Shown in pieces: positions 6,467-17,034 of a DNA stretch of 64,000 nt (its first letter is position 1; each line of letters opens with the position of its first letter). Location of the stretch: assembly GCF_000425465.1 (NCBI RefSeq), contig NZ_AUDM01000007.1, positions 119,016 through 183,015 on the forward strand, written 5' to 3'. Position numbers and translations under genes: made by a program. Origin of the DNA: Flavobacterium filum DSM 17961 (GTDB lineage Bacteria; Bacteroidota; Bacteroidia; Flavobacteriales; Flavobacteriaceae). Under the pieces are notes generated by a model that was not told the origin of the DNA, did not search any database, and saw nothing but the letters and a program-made list of their open reading frames with translations.

Positions 6467-7731
6467 TAGTGTCGTAAATAGGTTGGAGTATGAAATTCAT
6501 AATTTGAAAAATAATATGAAATCAAAAATGAAACGATGAAATACATCCCTAAAATATAATTTCCAACCAAAAAATGTTGATTCAAACCAAACCAATCTCC
6601 ATAAAAATATAAAATACCAATACCTAAAAAGGCTCTAAACAATTCAAAAAAGTAGGCAATTGGATTGGTATCCATCAATTCAGTTAAGCTGTAAATAGTT
6701 ACAAAAACAAAAAGTCCATAAATAAAAATGGTTGGTAAACCAATTGAAGCCACATTAGCAAACAAGAAACTTACAAATCCTAACGTTACAAAAAGTTGAA
6801 TAATGGAATAGTAAGTTAATAAGTTGGAATGACTGGGTTGGTATTTTTTAAAAGCATACACATCTTCAATTTTATGAACCGGATATCTTTCTTCAAAACC
6901 CTCTGGTCTCCAACCCGTTGGCATAAACCATATTCTGAATTTATCTTTCCAATTTTCGGCTCGCCATGCATCTTGGATTAAAAGCCACAAATGCTGAAAA
7001 TTAATTTTTATCGGATTCCAGGTTTGAGCAGGTCTTGTAATTCCAAAAACAGCAGGAACTTCTTTTAATTCTTCCTGAAAAGTGCCAAACCATTTGTCCC
7101 AAAATATAAATATTTGACCGTGATTTTTGTCTAAATATTCTTTGTTTATCGCATGATGCACGCGATGATGAGATGGCGTAACAATGATTTTTTCTAAAAT
7201 TCCCATTTTACCAATATGTTTGGTATGGTACCAAAATTGTAAAAACAAATGCAATGGCAAAACAATAGCAATGACGGATGCCGGAACGCCTAAAATAGCT
7301 GCCGGAAGTAATAAAAAAGTAAATAAATTGACAAACGAAGAAATGGATTGTCTTAATGCACATGCCAAATTGAATTCTTCACTGCTGTGGTGAATAGCAT
7401 GTTTGTTCCAAAAAATATTGATTTGATGTGACCATCGATGTGTCCAATACCCATAAAAATCAATTACAAAAAAGGCGATAATATAAGTTAGAATTGTGTT
7501 TTCAATGGTAAAAATTGCCACTTTACTCACCATCCATTCGTAGGTCAAAATGGAAACACTAATGCCTAATACATCTTTCACAGCATTGGTAATTCCAGAA
7601 CTTAGACTCGAAACGGTATCCATCAAAGGAGCGGTATCATTTCCTTTAAAATAACCATACGCTTTTTCTATTAAAATAAGTAATAGAAATGCCGGCATGG
7701 CTATAATGAGTATTTTACCGTATTGTTCCAT
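6466..7731 (-). CDS. Fatty acid hydroxylase / sterol desaturase family protein, possibly alkylglycerol monooxygenase-like
   Basis: A 421-residue membrane di-iron oxygenase. The histidine clusters are HRWSH (98-102), HAIHH (111-115) and SHHRVHH (187-193), with an additional H170/H172 pair. This is the full set of the fatty acid hydroxylase superfamily. Several hydrophobic segments flank the core, and about 180 residues follow it, including a soluble part (RPEGFEERYPVHKIEDVYAFKKYQPS) and a four-helix C-terminus. That long tail recalls animal alkylglycerol monooxygenase (TMEM195) rather than short sterol desaturases. The overlap with a lysoplasmalogenase gene supports an ether-lipid substrate; the substrate remains inferred. 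Confidence 0.85.
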   Translation of the reverse strand: MEQYGKILIIAMPAFLLLILIEKAYGYFKGNDTAPLMDTVSSLSSGITNAVKDVLGISVSILTYEWMVSKVAIFTIENTILTYIIAFFVIDFYGYWTHRWSHQINIFWNKHAIHHSSEEFNLACALRQSISSFVNLFTFLLLPAAILGVPASVIAIVLPLHLFLQFWYHTKHIGKMGILEKIIVTPSHHRVHHAINKEYLDKNHGQIFIFWDKWFGTFQEELKEVPAVFGITRPAQTWNPIKINFQHLWLLIQDAWRAENWKDKFRIWFMPTGWRPEGFEERYPVHKIEDVYAFKKYQPSHSNLLTYYSIIQLFVTLGFVSFLFANVASIGLPTIFIYGLFVFVTIYSLTELMDTNPIAYFFELFRAFLGIGILYFYGDWFGLNQHFLVGNYILGMYFIVSFLISYYFSNYEFHTPTYLRH

Positions 7732-8007
7732 TTAAATAATTTCGGCACTTAATCCGGCCTCTAGCAATTGAGTACATTGCGGTTTTAATTCGTCAAAAGG
7801 TCCGGTTTTAACCGTGCATTTCCCTTTGTAATGTACTAAAATGGCACATTGTTCGGCTTGTTCACTCGTGTGATGGCAAACGCGAATTAGCGTATCAATC
7901 ACATGATCAAAAGTGTTCACATCGTCATTAAAAAGCACAATTTCGTTATTGATGCCAACGGCTTCTTCGACTAAAACTTCTTCTTGAATTTTTTCTATCG
8001 TACTCAT
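7732..8007 (-). CDS. clpS: ATP-dependent Clp protease adaptor ClpS
   Basis: A 91-residue adaptor that docks on the N-domain of ClpA/ClpC and delivers N-degron substrates. The family core is visible: NEIVLFNDDVNTFDHVIDTLIRVCHHTSEQAEQCAILVHYKGKC, with the substrate-pocket residues in the NDD-x-x-T-F-D-x-V segment. The N-terminal extension (about 20 residues) is acidic and short. It follows prmA by about 75 bases and abuts the hydroxylase gene, whose ATG follows its stop directly. Confidence 0.95.
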   Translation of the reverse strand: MSTIEKIQEEVLVEEAVGINNEIVLFNDDVNTFDHVIDTLIRVCHHTSEQAEQCAILVHYKGKCTVKTGPFDELKPQCTQLLEAGLSAEII

Positions 8008-8021
8008 ATTTTTTATTTAAA

Positions 8022-8081
8022 AAGATTTTTGGATTGTTCGATTTTTTGATTTTCGAATAATCTGACAATCTAAAAATCCAA
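8022..8081. repeat. Imperfect inverted repeat between prmA and clpS
   Basis: The left arm at about 8026-8043 (TTTTTGGATTGTTCGATT) pairs imperfectly with the region 8058-8079 on the opposite strand. It ends at the prmA stop codon. A similar AT-rich phrase (AAATCGAACAATCTAT) occurs at 610-625, so it may be a dispersed intergenic element. Without a strict T-tract it is not a clear terminator. Confidence 0.4.
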
Positions 8082-8918
8082 CTATCCCAACTGATACTTC
8101 AAACTCACCCAATTATTGCGTTCTAAAGTTTTTTCCAATTTCAATCCTAACTCTTGGCAACATTCGTCAATGGCCGGAATATCTTCTTGGTAAAAACCAC
8201 TCAAAAATAATAAACCATTTTGATTTAAACAATTCACATAACGAGGCATATCGTTCAAAAGTATATTTCGGTTGATATTGGCAATAATTACATCGTATTT
8301 TTGATCAATTAATAGCGACGCATCACCTTCATAAACGCTAATGTGTTGGCAGTTATTTCGTTCTGCATTTTCAATCGAATTCAAGTAACACCAATTGTCA
8401 ATGTCAATCGCATCAATAGGTTTGGCTCCTTTCATTTCTGCTAAAATGGCTAAAATAGCAGTTCCGCAACCCATATCTAAGGTTTTTTTACCAACCAAAT
8501 CGGTTTCTAATAAATGCTGAATGACCATGTGTGTGGTTTCATGATGACCTGTTCCGAAACTCATTTTTGGTTCGATTATAATATCAAATTCTGCATCGGT
8601 TTTAGGATGAAAAGGAGCTCGAACGTGACATGTTCCATCTACATCAATGGGTTCAAAGTTTTTTTCCCATTCTTCATTCCAATTCACTTGTTCAATTTCT
8701 TCAATTTGGTAAGAAATTACAAATTCAGGAGAAGTCAAAATATAAATATCCTCCAATATATTGGCTGTCCAAAGTTCTTTTTGAATGTAAGCCGTTACGC
8801 CAAATTCGGTTTCTATAAAGCTTTCAAAAGGTTTTTCGCCTAATTCTGCCACTAAAATTTCACAACCCAATTCTTTCGGTTCAACCGTAAAGTGATATCC
8901 TAAATATTTGTTTGACAT
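8082..8918 (-). CDS. prmA: Ribosomal protein L11 methyltransferase
   Basis: A 278-residue class I SAM-dependent methyltransferase that trimethylates ribosomal protein L11. The N-terminal substrate-recognition domain occupies about 1-90. The catalytic domain has KMSFGTGHHETT at 118-129, motif I LDMGCGT at 147-153, the acidic loop IDIDNWCYLNSIENAERN, and NINRNIL at 214-220 (N-x-x-x family motif). Length is slightly shorter than the proteobacterial enzyme, as is usual in Bacteroidota. A TATCTTTG box stands at 8934-8941. It probably leads the clpS - hydroxylase - lysoplasmalogenase unit. Confidence 0.95.
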   Translation of the reverse strand: MSNKYLGYHFTVEPKELGCEILVAELGEKPFESFIETEFGVTAYIQKELWTANILEDIYILTSPEFVISYQIEEIEQVNWNEEWEKNFEPIDVDGTCHVRAPFHPKTDAEFDIIIEPKMSFGTGHHETTHMVIQHLLETDLVGKKTLDMGCGTAILAILAEMKGAKPIDAIDIDNWCYLNSIENAERNNCQHISVYEGDASLLIDQKYDVIIANINRNILLNDMPRYVNCLNQNGLLFLSGFYQEDIPAIDECCQELGLKLEKTLERNNWVSLKYQLG

Positions 8919-8933
8919 GATTTAATTTTTGGG

Positions 8934-8941
8934 CAAAGATA
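8934..8941 (-). promoter_or_regulatory. -7 box TATCTTTG for prmA
   Basis: Exact TAnnTTTG on the minus strand, 15 bases upstream of the prmA ATG at 8918. Confidence 0.5.
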
Positions 8942-8981
8942 ACAATGCAATTTCATTCCTTTTACATTCCAAAAATTAAAT

Positions 8982-8989
8982 TACTTTTG
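8982..8989 (+). promoter_or_regulatory. -7 box TACTTTTG for the porin gene
   Basis: Exact TAnnTTTG, 22 bases upstream of the porin ATG at 9012; only 40 bases from the divergent prmA box. Confidence 0.5.
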
Positions 8990-9011
8990 CCCAACAAACA
9001 CAACTACTTTA

Positions 9012-10229
9012 ATGAAAACAAAATGTATACTTTTTTTTGTACTTGTATCCTCATTTTCTTTTGCTCAGGATATTAAATTCAGTACAAAAGATAACGATTT
9101 AAAATTAGCCACTTTACCTTATTACAATTACGGTAGAGGATTAGGATTGACATCTCCGGACAGTATTTTTCAGTTGAATATCCGATTCCGAATGCAAAAC
9201 CGAATGGGTTTTTTAAAAAATGAAGACCAAGAAGAAGCGTTTGAAGGTCAAGTTAGACGTTTGCGATTGCGTTTTGATGGGTATGTAGGAAATCCTAAAT
9301 TTTTGTATGCTATTCAATTGTCTTTTGCTCCCGGTGATGTAGGCGAAATTGAAGAGGGAGAAAATATCAATATTATTCGCGATGCAGTTGTGTTTTACCG
9401 ACCCAACAAACACTGGAGTTTTGCCTTTGGGCAAACCAAATTACCGGGGAACAGGCAACGGGTAAATTCTTCAGGAGCCTTACAAATGACTGATAGAACA
9501 ATTAACAATGCTCGTTTTAATATTGACCGTGATTTTGGGTTTCAAACCTATTTTTTAAACGAGAAGAAAGAAAAGTTTTCTTATAATGTAAAAACCGCGG
9601 TTAGTACAGGTAATGGAAGAAACGTAACCAAAAGTCCGGATAATGGTTTTGCCTTAACCGGTAGAATGGAATTGTTTCCGCTAGGTTCATTTTCAAAAGA
9701 CGGAACCAATTTTGAAGGCGATATTGCTCGAGAACAAAAACCAAAATTGTTACTGGCCGGAACTTTTCATAGAAATGTAAAAGCCCGTCAAACACAAGGA
9801 CAATTAGGAGTTGATTTGTATGAAAAAAGGAACATGGAATCCGTTTTACTAGATGCCATGGTTAAATATAATGGTTGGGCTTTCATGAGTTCTTACATGA
9901 ATCGCACCTCAGAGAATCCTTTGACTTTTAATCCTGAAGATGTAAACGACTTCAATTTTGTTTATGTGGGTGATGGATTTGATTACCAATTGAGTTATTT
10001 GTTTCCAACTAATTATGAAATAATTGGACGTTTTTCTACACAAAAAGTAGATAAAGATATTCAAGCTTTTACACCCAACACCAAACAATACAGTGTTGGG
10101 GTAACCAAATATTTTTGGGAGCATGCTTTCAAATTGCAATCAGAATTTACGGTAGATGAATTGTCTTATTTCAACGGAACTTCACGAACCAATTGGTACA
10201 TCCGTTTTCAAGTTGAAATTGGAATTTAA
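9012..10229 (+). CDS. OprO/OprP-type (phosphate-selective) porin
   Basis: A 405-residue outer-membrane porin with a signal peptide (MKTKCILFFVLVSSFSFAQ). The mature part carries the family landmarks: LNIRFRMQNRMGF, QVRRLRLRFDGYVGNPKFLYAIQLSFAPGD, WSFAFGQTKLPGNRQRVNSSGALQMTDRT, RDFGFQTYF, and the terminal strand NWYIRFQVEIGI ending without aromatic residue. This is the pattern of Porin O_P members, which form trimeric 16-strand anion channels; phosphate specificity is only inferred. It is monocistronic: guaA has its own promoter 79 bases later. Confidence 0.85.
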   Translation: MKTKCILFFVLVSSFSFAQDIKFSTKDNDLKLATLPYYNYGRGLGLTSPDSIFQLNIRFRMQNRMGFLKNEDQEEAFEGQVRRLRLRFDGYVGNPKFLYAIQLSFAPGDVGEIEEGENINIIRDAVVFYRPNKHWSFAFGQTKLPGNRQRVNSSGALQMTDRTINNARFNIDRDFGFQTYFLNEKKEKFSYNVKTAVSTGNGRNVTKSPDNGFALTGRMELFPLGSFSKDGTNFEGDIAREQKPKLLLAGTFHRNVKARQTQGQLGVDLYEKRNMESVLLDAMVKYNGWAFMSSYMNRTSENPLTFNPEDVNDFNFVYVGDGFDYQLSYLFPTNYEIIGRFSTQKVDKDIQAFTPNTKQYSVGVTKYFWEHAFKLQSEFTVDELSYFNGTSRTNWYIRFQVEIGI

Positions 10230-10307
10230 TCCTTATTTATAAATTTAGTACTTAAAATTGTTTAAAATTTAACAGGAAAACCGTTTCTCACTTTCCGAGA
10301 ATATCCC

Positions 10308-10315
10308 TATTTTTG
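10308..10315 (+). promoter_or_regulatory. -7 box TATTTTTG for guaA
   Basis: Exact TAnnTTTG ending 3 bases before the guaA ATG at 10319, so transcription would begin at or next to the start codon. The in-frame TTG at 10313 lies inside this box, which argues against it being the start. Confidence 0.6.
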
Positions 10316-10318
10316 CCC

Positions 10319-11848
10319 ATGCAACACAACGTACTTATTTTAGATTTTGGTTCGCAATACACACAACTTATTGCGAGAAGAGTTCGGGAATTAAACATAT
10401 TCTGCGAAATTTTTCCTTACAATCATGTTCCTGAAGATTTATCTTCATTTAAAGCAGTAATTCTTTCCGGTAGTCCTTTTTCAGTTCGAGCAGACGATGC
10501 TCCTCATCCCGATTTATCTCAAATTAGAGGCAAAATGCCTTTGCTAGCCGTTTGTTATGGAGCTCAATATTTGGCTCATTTTAGCGGTGGCGAAGTAGCT
10601 CCTTCTAACATTAGGGAATACGGCAGAGCTAATTTGAGTTTTGTGGATGATCACGACCCGTTTTTTGAAGAAGTGGCTCTTAATAGTCAAGTTTGGATGA
10701 GTCATTCAGATACGATTAAAAAATTGCCAACAAATGGAGTTCGATTGGCCAGTACTAAAGATGTAGAAAATGCGGCTTATCGAATTGAAGGTGAAAAAAC
10801 CTATGCCATTCAATTTCATCCTGAAGTATATCATTCTACCGACGGAAAACAAATGTTGGAAAATTTTTTGGTGCGAATTGCCGAAGTACCACAAAATTTT
10901 ACTCCTAATGCTTTTGTTGATGAAATTGTAGCCGAATTAAAAGAAAAAATTAAAGACGATAAAGTCGTTTTAGGACTTTCAGGTGGAGTGGATTCTACCG
11001 TTGCTGCGGTTTTATTGCATAAAACCATTGGCAAAAATTTGTATTGTATTTTTGTAAATAATGGTTTATTGCGTAAAAATGAATTCCAAAATGTATTAGA
11101 TCAATACAAAGGAATGGGATTAAATGTGAAAGGTGTTGATGCAACCGACCGATTTTTAGATCAGTTAGCCGGAATTGAAGAACCGGAAGCCAAACGAAAG
11201 ACTATTGGTCGTGTATTTATAGAAGTTTTTGATGATGAAGCTCATCAAATTGAAGACGTGAAATGGTTGGCACAAGGAACGATTTATCCGGATGTGATTG
11301 AATCGGTTTCAGTAAAAGGACCATCGGCTACTATTAAATCGCATCATAATGTGGGCGGATTACCCGATTTTATGAAATTAAAAATTGTTGAACCCCTCCG
11401 AATGTTGTTCAAAGATGAAGTGAGAAGAGTAGGAGCTACCTTGGGTATTGACCCGGAATTGTTGGGCAGACATCCCTTTCCAGGTCCAGGTTTGTCAATT
11501 CGTATATTAGGTGATATAACTAAAGAAAAAGTTCGTATATTGCAAGATGTTGACGCTATCTTTATTGAAGGATTAAAGTCACACGGTTTGTATAATAAAG
11601 TTTGGCAAGCTGGAGCCATTCTTCTGCCTGTAAATAGTGTAGGAGTTATGGGTGACGAGCGAACCTACGAAAAAGTTGTTGCCTTAAGAGCTGTTGAATC
11701 TACCGATGGAATGACAGCCGATTGGGTGCATCTGCCGTATGATTTTTTGATGAAAATTTCCAATGAAATCATCAATAAGGTAAAAGGGGTTAACAGAGTT
11801 GTGTATGATATCAGTTCAAAACCACCAGCTACTATTGAATGGGAGTAG
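10319..11848 (+). CDS. guaA: GMP synthase (glutamine-hydrolysing)
   Basis: A 509-residue enzyme that aminates XMP to GMP with glutamine and ATP. The N-terminal class I glutamine amidotransferase domain has the nucleophile Cys79 ([11 protein letters not shown]) and His167/Glu169 (QFHPEV). The ATP pyrophosphatase domain has the P-loop SGGVDS at 221-226, followed by the C-terminal dimerisation domain ending PPATIEWE. The ATG at 10319 is chosen over the TTG at 10313 because the latter sits inside the -7 promoter box. The start gives the usual family length. A LysM protein gene follows 19 bases later and is probably co-transcribed. Confidence 0.97.
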   Translation: MQHNVLILDFGSQYTQLIARRVRELNIFCEIFPYNHVPEDLSSFKAVILSGSPFSVRADDAPHPDLSQIRGKMPLLAVCYGAQYLAHFSGGEVAPSNIREYGRANLSFVDDHDPFFEEVALNSQVWMSHSDTIKKLPTNGVRLASTKDVENAAYRIEGEKTYAIQFHPEVYHSTDGKQMLENFLVRIAEVPQNFTPNAFVDEIVAELKEKIKDDKVVLGLSGGVDSTVAAVLLHKTIGKNLYCIFVNNGLLRKNEFQNVLDQYKGMGLNVKGVDATDRFLDQLAGIEEPEAKRKTIGRVFIEVFDDEAHQIEDVKWLAQGTIYPDVIESVSVKGPSATIKSHHNVGGLPDFMKLKIVEPLRMLFKDEVRRVGATLGIDPELLGRHPFPGPGLSIRILGDITKEKVRILQDVDAIFIEGLKSHGLYNKVWQAGAILLPVNSVGVMGDERTYEKVVALRAVESTDGMTADWVHLPYDFLMKISNEIINKVKGVNRVVYDISSKPPATIEWE

Positions 11849-11867
11849 TTTTTTAATTTTTAGTTAG

Positions 11868-12626
11868 ATGAAGAAGTTTTTATTTGGAGCAATGATTTTG
11901 CTTAGCCCCCAAATCACTTTTTCTCAAACCGTTGTAAAACCGGGTATGGATTTAGTTAAACATACCGTTGCTTCTGGAGAAACCGTGTTAGATATTTCAA
12001 AAAAATATGTGGTAGATCCGGCAGAAATTTATCGTTCCAATCGTTCAGCCATAGATGGAGTGAAAGAGGGAATGGTATTAGAATTTTATGTTCCTCAAAA
12101 GTCACCGGAAATTGTTTTACCTTCTGATAATTACAAGCCTATAAAAGAGTTAGATAAGCAAAAAGAAGTAGAAAAGCCAAAAGAGGTTATCGTAAAAAAA
12201 GAAGTTGTAAATTCTAACCTTACTAATGATTCTAAATCAGGTTTTGTTATGCATAAAGTAACAGCAGGTGAAACACTTTATGGTTTGTCAAGACTTTATA
12301 ATATTTCAGTTGATGAAATTAAAAGTGCAAATGTAATGCTGTTAAAAAACAGTTTACAAGTTGGACAAACACTGAAAATACCCAAAAGTGGTACGGTTAT
12401 TGAAAAACAAACCAAAGAAGTTGTATCAACAAATAAGCCGGCTGAAATAGCTACTACTGTTGCATCATCTGAAACTGTGATTAAGCATTCAGTTGCTCCA
12501 AAAGAAACATTATATGGAATTGCTAAAAAATATAATGTGTCAGTAGAAGCAATTATGAATCAAAATGAAAAATTATTGAAAAACGGATTACAAGCCGGAC
12601 AAGTATTAACGATTATTTCTAAATAA
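11868..12626 (+). CDS. Exported protein with three LysM domains
   Basis: A 252-residue protein with a signal peptide (MKKFLFGAMILLSPQITFSQ). Three LysM repeats are visible at about 31-76 (HTVASGETVLDISKKYVV), 127-171 (HKVTAGETLYGLSRLYNI) and 206-251 (HSVAPKETLYGIAKKYNV), separated by Lys/Glu-rich linkers. LysM domains bind the glycan strand of peptidoglycan, so the protein acts in the periplasm. There is no catalytic domain. It is followed after 12 bases by a second LysM protein, with which it probably acts. Confidence 0.85.
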   Translation: MKKFLFGAMILLSPQITFSQTVVKPGMDLVKHTVASGETVLDISKKYVVDPAEIYRSNRSAIDGVKEGMVLEFYVPQKSPEIVLPSDNYKPIKELDKQKEVEKPKEVIVKKEVVNSNLTNDSKSGFVMHKVTAGETLYGLSRLYNISVDEIKSANVMLLKNSLQVGQTLKIPKSGTVIEKQTKEVVSTNKPAEIATTVASSETVIKHSVAPKETLYGIAKKYNVSVEAIMNQNEKLLKNGLQAGQVLTIISK

Positions 12627-12638
12627 ATTTTGAACTCC

Positions 12639-14531
12639 ATGAGGGTATTTTTCCTAGTTATTGTATGCTGTTTTTTGAGCTTTCAAAATAGTTTCGCTCA
12701 ACCGAATGAGTCTGTAAAAAAGCATATAGTAGCCAAAGGAGAAACCATCACTCAGATTGCTCAAAAATATAAAGTTACACCTTACGATATTTACAGGATG
12801 AATCCTGATGCCAAAAATGGGATTCAAATTGATGCGATTTTATTAATTCCTTCTTCTGATGTGAGTAATTCTTCGGTTCCATTAACGCATGAAGTAAAAC
12901 CAAAAGAAACTTTATTTGGTATTGCAAAACAATATACAACTACAGTAGAACTTTTAGAGAAATGGAATCCTGATGTTAAAGAAAACGGTTTAAAAGTAGG
13001 TCAAATTATTCATGTTTCAGGAAAATCAATTGAGGTTCAAAAATCCAAACCTCAAGAGTCAACAACCCTTTATCACGAAGTTCAAGCTAAAGAAACCCTT
13101 TATTCTATTGCTAAACAATATCAAGTTTCTGTAGATGATTTGTCACTTTGGAATCCAAGTGCAAAAGAAGGTTTATCAATTGGTCAAAAATTGATAATCA
13201 AAAACGGAAATTCTAAACCATCATTACCTGATGCAACATCTGAAATAAAAAAAGTTTCAAAATCTAACTATTTGGAATATGTAGTTAAACCAAAAGAAAC
13301 TTTATTTAGTATTTCAAAACTTTTCTCGATGAGTCAAGAAGAATTATTGACGTTGAATCCTGAATTAAAGGAAGGTGTGAAAGAAGGAATGAAACTTCAA
13401 GTTCCTGCTCAACGATTTGTGTATTCCGGTAAAACAAAAGAAATCAAGGATTTTACAAAATCGTTGGTTAAAAAAGACAAAAAAGAAATTGTTCTATTAC
13501 TGCCATTTAATACTTCAAATATCGAAAGTGATACTTCATTGACCACTCAGGCCAGATTAAAAAGAGATGGTTTTTTAAACCTTACTTTAGATTTTTATTC
13601 CGGTGCTTTAATGGCAATTGATTCAGCTAAACGATTGGGTTTAAATTTGAATGTTAAAATACTAGATTCTCAAGAAACTAAAAGAGGTTCAAGTGTTTCG
13701 TCAATTGTACAAAATCAAAATCTAGCCAAAGCGGATGCCGTTATCGGACCTTTTTATCCTCAATATGTTGAAAAAACTGCCGAATTACTGAGCAGTAGTA
13801 ATGTGCCGGTAATTTCCCCATTGAGAGAAATAACTTCATCCACCGAAAATGTTTATCAATCTATGCCACCAAACGATTTTGTTAAAAACGAAATGTTTGC
13901 CTATATACGCTCTAAAAATGGCAATATGATTGCTTTGGTTGACAGTAAAAAATCGGCTGCTAAGCAATTCATAACAGACTTTCATAAAGATATTTACATA
14001 GCACCTTTAAATGAAAAAGGTGGAATTATAAATGATAGTATTTCCCCAAAATTATCAAAGGATAAAATAAACTATTTTATTTTAGAAACGGCTTCTACCG
14101 GAATGATTTTTAACGCATTAAGCCAATGTAGTAATGCGAAATCTGCCGGATATAATGCTGAATTAGTGGTATTGGATATTAACAATACTTTCGAAACTGA
14201 TGAGGTTTTTCCAAGAATTTTAAAGCAACAAATCATATTTCCTTCGCTTACAAGATATCAAGATACACCACAATCGTTGAATTTTGCCATGCAATACAAG
14301 AAGAAAAACAATGTGTATCCGAATCAATATGCTGTTCGAGGCTTTGATGTTGTTTTTGATACCATGATGCGATTGTTCCAAAAAGAAGATTTTGAAACGA
14401 CCATTCAAACGTATGCCTCAGAAGGAGTGGAAAATAAATTTGATTACGAAAAAAGTAGCTCAGGATATTCCAACAAGGGAATTTATATCATGCAATACGT
14501 TGAAGATTTTAATGTAAAATTAATGGACTAA
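12639..14531 (+). CDS. LysM repeats fused to a type 1 periplasmic-binding-protein domain
   Basis: A 630-residue exported protein; I take the ATG at 12639 (MRVFFLVIVCCFLSFQNSFAQ signal peptide) rather than the TTG nine bases earlier. Four LysM repeats fill about residues 28-270 (HIVAKGETITQIAQKYKV, HEVKPKETLFGIAKQYTT, HEVQAKETLYSIAKQYQV, YVVKPKETLFSISKLFSM). The rest resembles a leucine-binding type 1 receptor fold (VLLLPFNTSN, FYSGALMAIDSAKRLG, ADAVIGPFYPQYVEKTAELLSSSNVPVISPL). The combination suggests a peptidoglycan-tethered sensor or scaffold in the periplasm. It is a conserved Bacteroidota architecture without a known function. Confidence 0.82.
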   Translation: MRVFFLVIVCCFLSFQNSFAQPNESVKKHIVAKGETITQIAQKYKVTPYDIYRMNPDAKNGIQIDAILLIPSSDVSNSSVPLTHEVKPKETLFGIAKQYTTTVELLEKWNPDVKENGLKVGQIIHVSGKSIEVQKSKPQESTTLYHEVQAKETLYSIAKQYQVSVDDLSLWNPSAKEGLSIGQKLIIKNGNSKPSLPDATSEIKKVSKSNYLEYVVKPKETLFSISKLFSMSQEELLTLNPELKEGVKEGMKLQVPAQRFVYSGKTKEIKDFTKSLVKKDKKEIVLLLPFNTSNIESDTSLTTQARLKRDGFLNLTLDFYSGALMAIDSAKRLGLNLNVKILDSQETKRGSSVSSIVQNQNLAKADAVIGPFYPQYVEKTAELLSSSNVPVISPLREITSSTENVYQSMPPNDFVKNEMFAYIRSKNGNMIALVDSKKSAAKQFITDFHKDIYIAPLNEKGGIINDSISPKLSKDKINYFILETASTGMIFNALSQCSNAKSAGYNAELVVLDINNTFETDEVFPRILKQQIIFPSLTRYQDTPQSLNFAMQYKKKNNVYPNQYAVRGFDVVFDTMMRLFQKEDFETTIQTYASEGVENKFDYEKSSSGYSNKGIYIMQYVEDFNVKLMD

Positions 14532-14932
14532 TGACTTCTAAAGTAACTTATATAGGCGATTTACGCACCACTTCAGTACACCTACAATCGGGAACAGAAA
14601 TACTATCTGATGCTCCAAAAGATAATCACGGTAAAGGAGAAGCTTTTTCTCCAACTGATTTGGTGGCTAATTCACTAGCTACTTGCATGATTTCTATTAT
14701 GGGAATAAAATCCAGAGATTTGAATGTAGATTTAACCGGTTCAACTGTTGAAGTCACCAAAATCATGCAGGCAGAGCCTCGTAAAATCGCTAAGATTATC
14801 ACGGTTTTAAACATGAATCTTGTGGTCGATGATAAAACTAAAACTATTTTAGAAAGAGCCGCCATGACTTGCCCTGTAATGTTGAGTTTGCATCCGGATA
14901 TTGAAAAAGAAATTACGTTTAACTGGAAATAG
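14531..14932 (+). CDS. OsmC family peroxiredoxin-like protein
   Basis: A 133-residue OsmC/Ohr-superfamily protein. The two conserved cysteines are Cys52 (NSLATCMISIMGI) and Cys114 (RAAMTCPVMLSLHPD), which in characterised members reduce organic hydroperoxides. The N-terminal strand GDLRTTSVHLQSGTEILSDAPKDN and GKGEAFSPTDLVA are also typical. The start codon overlaps the stop of the LysM-PBP gene (TAATG), so it is translated as part of the guaA-LysM unit. It belongs to the YhfA-like branch rather than to Ohr by length, but this is not certain. Confidence 0.88.
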   Translation: MTSKVTYIGDLRTTSVHLQSGTEILSDAPKDNHGKGEAFSPTDLVANSLATCMISIMGIKSRDLNVDLTGSTVEVTKIMQAEPRKIAKIITVLNMNLVVDDKTKTILERAAMTCPVMLSLHPDIEKEITFNWK

Positions 14933-14938
14933 TTTCCT

Positions 14939-14979
14939 GTTGTCGGTTGTCCGTTATAGGTTATCAGACAACCGACAAC
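14939..14979. repeat. 13-bp inverted repeat GTTGTCGGTTGTC / GACAACCGACAAC
   Basis: Perfect 13-bp arms (14939-14951 and 14967-14979) with a 15-base loop, directly after the OsmC stop codon. A related element is at 28583-28644. It sits where a longer, spurious N-terminus of the next gene would be read. Confidence 0.7.
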
Positions 14980-14997
14980 GGAAAACAGACAAAAGAA

Positions 14998-15225
14998 TTG
15001 GACCAACAAAAAATCCTTATTAAATTAGCTCATACAAAAATGCCTTTCGGGAAATACGAGGGACGTTATTTGATTGATTTACCAGAATATTATGTGGTTT
15101 GGTATCATCAAAAAGGCTTTCCAAAAGGAGAATTGGGCCAGCAACTCCAATTGGTTTATGAACTCAAATTAAACGGTTTAGAACATTTGGTTCGAACCAT
15201 TAAAGAAAAATTTCCAAAGCCTTAG
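14998..15225 (+). CDS. DUF3820 family protein
   Basis: A 75-residue protein if started at the TTG at 14998 (then DQQKILIKLAHTKMPFGKYEGR). The body has the complete DUF3820 signature: KMPFGKYEGRYLIDLPEYYVVWYHQKGFPKGELGQQLQLVYELKLNGLEHL. The frame is open back to 14947, but that stretch translates the inverted repeat and is not family sequence, so I reject it. The domain is a putative quorum-sensing/nuclease-associated fold of unknown function. It is the last gene of the guaA-LysM-OsmC cluster. Confidence 0.75.
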   Translation: MDQQKILIKLAHTKMPFGKYEGRYLIDLPEYYVVWYHQKGFPKGELGQQLQLVYELKLNGLEHLVRTIKEKFPKP

Positions 15226-15310
15226 CATCTGATTTTCAAAGAATTGTTTTGACATTAGAATATTGTGAAACAATCTCCTTAATTCATTTTTACATTGATG
15301 AATTAAATCG

Positions 15311-15318
15311 TACTTTTG
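15311..15318 (+). promoter_or_regulatory. -7 box TACTTTTG for pyrG
   Basis: Exact TAnnTTTG, 61 bases upstream of the pyrG ATG, leaving a roughly 55-base leader rich in CAACAA. Confidence 0.45.
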
Positions 15319-15334
15319 CACCGTTTTGGAGTAA

Positions 15335-16999
<1,665 letters not shown>

Positions 17000-17034
17000 G
17001 TGTAGAAACGCAACAATTGTAATTAGTTAAATAA

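Noticed and set aside
14947..14997. N-terminal extension of the DUF3820 protein from an earlier TTG
   Set aside because: The stretch translates the inverted repeat and has no family similarity.
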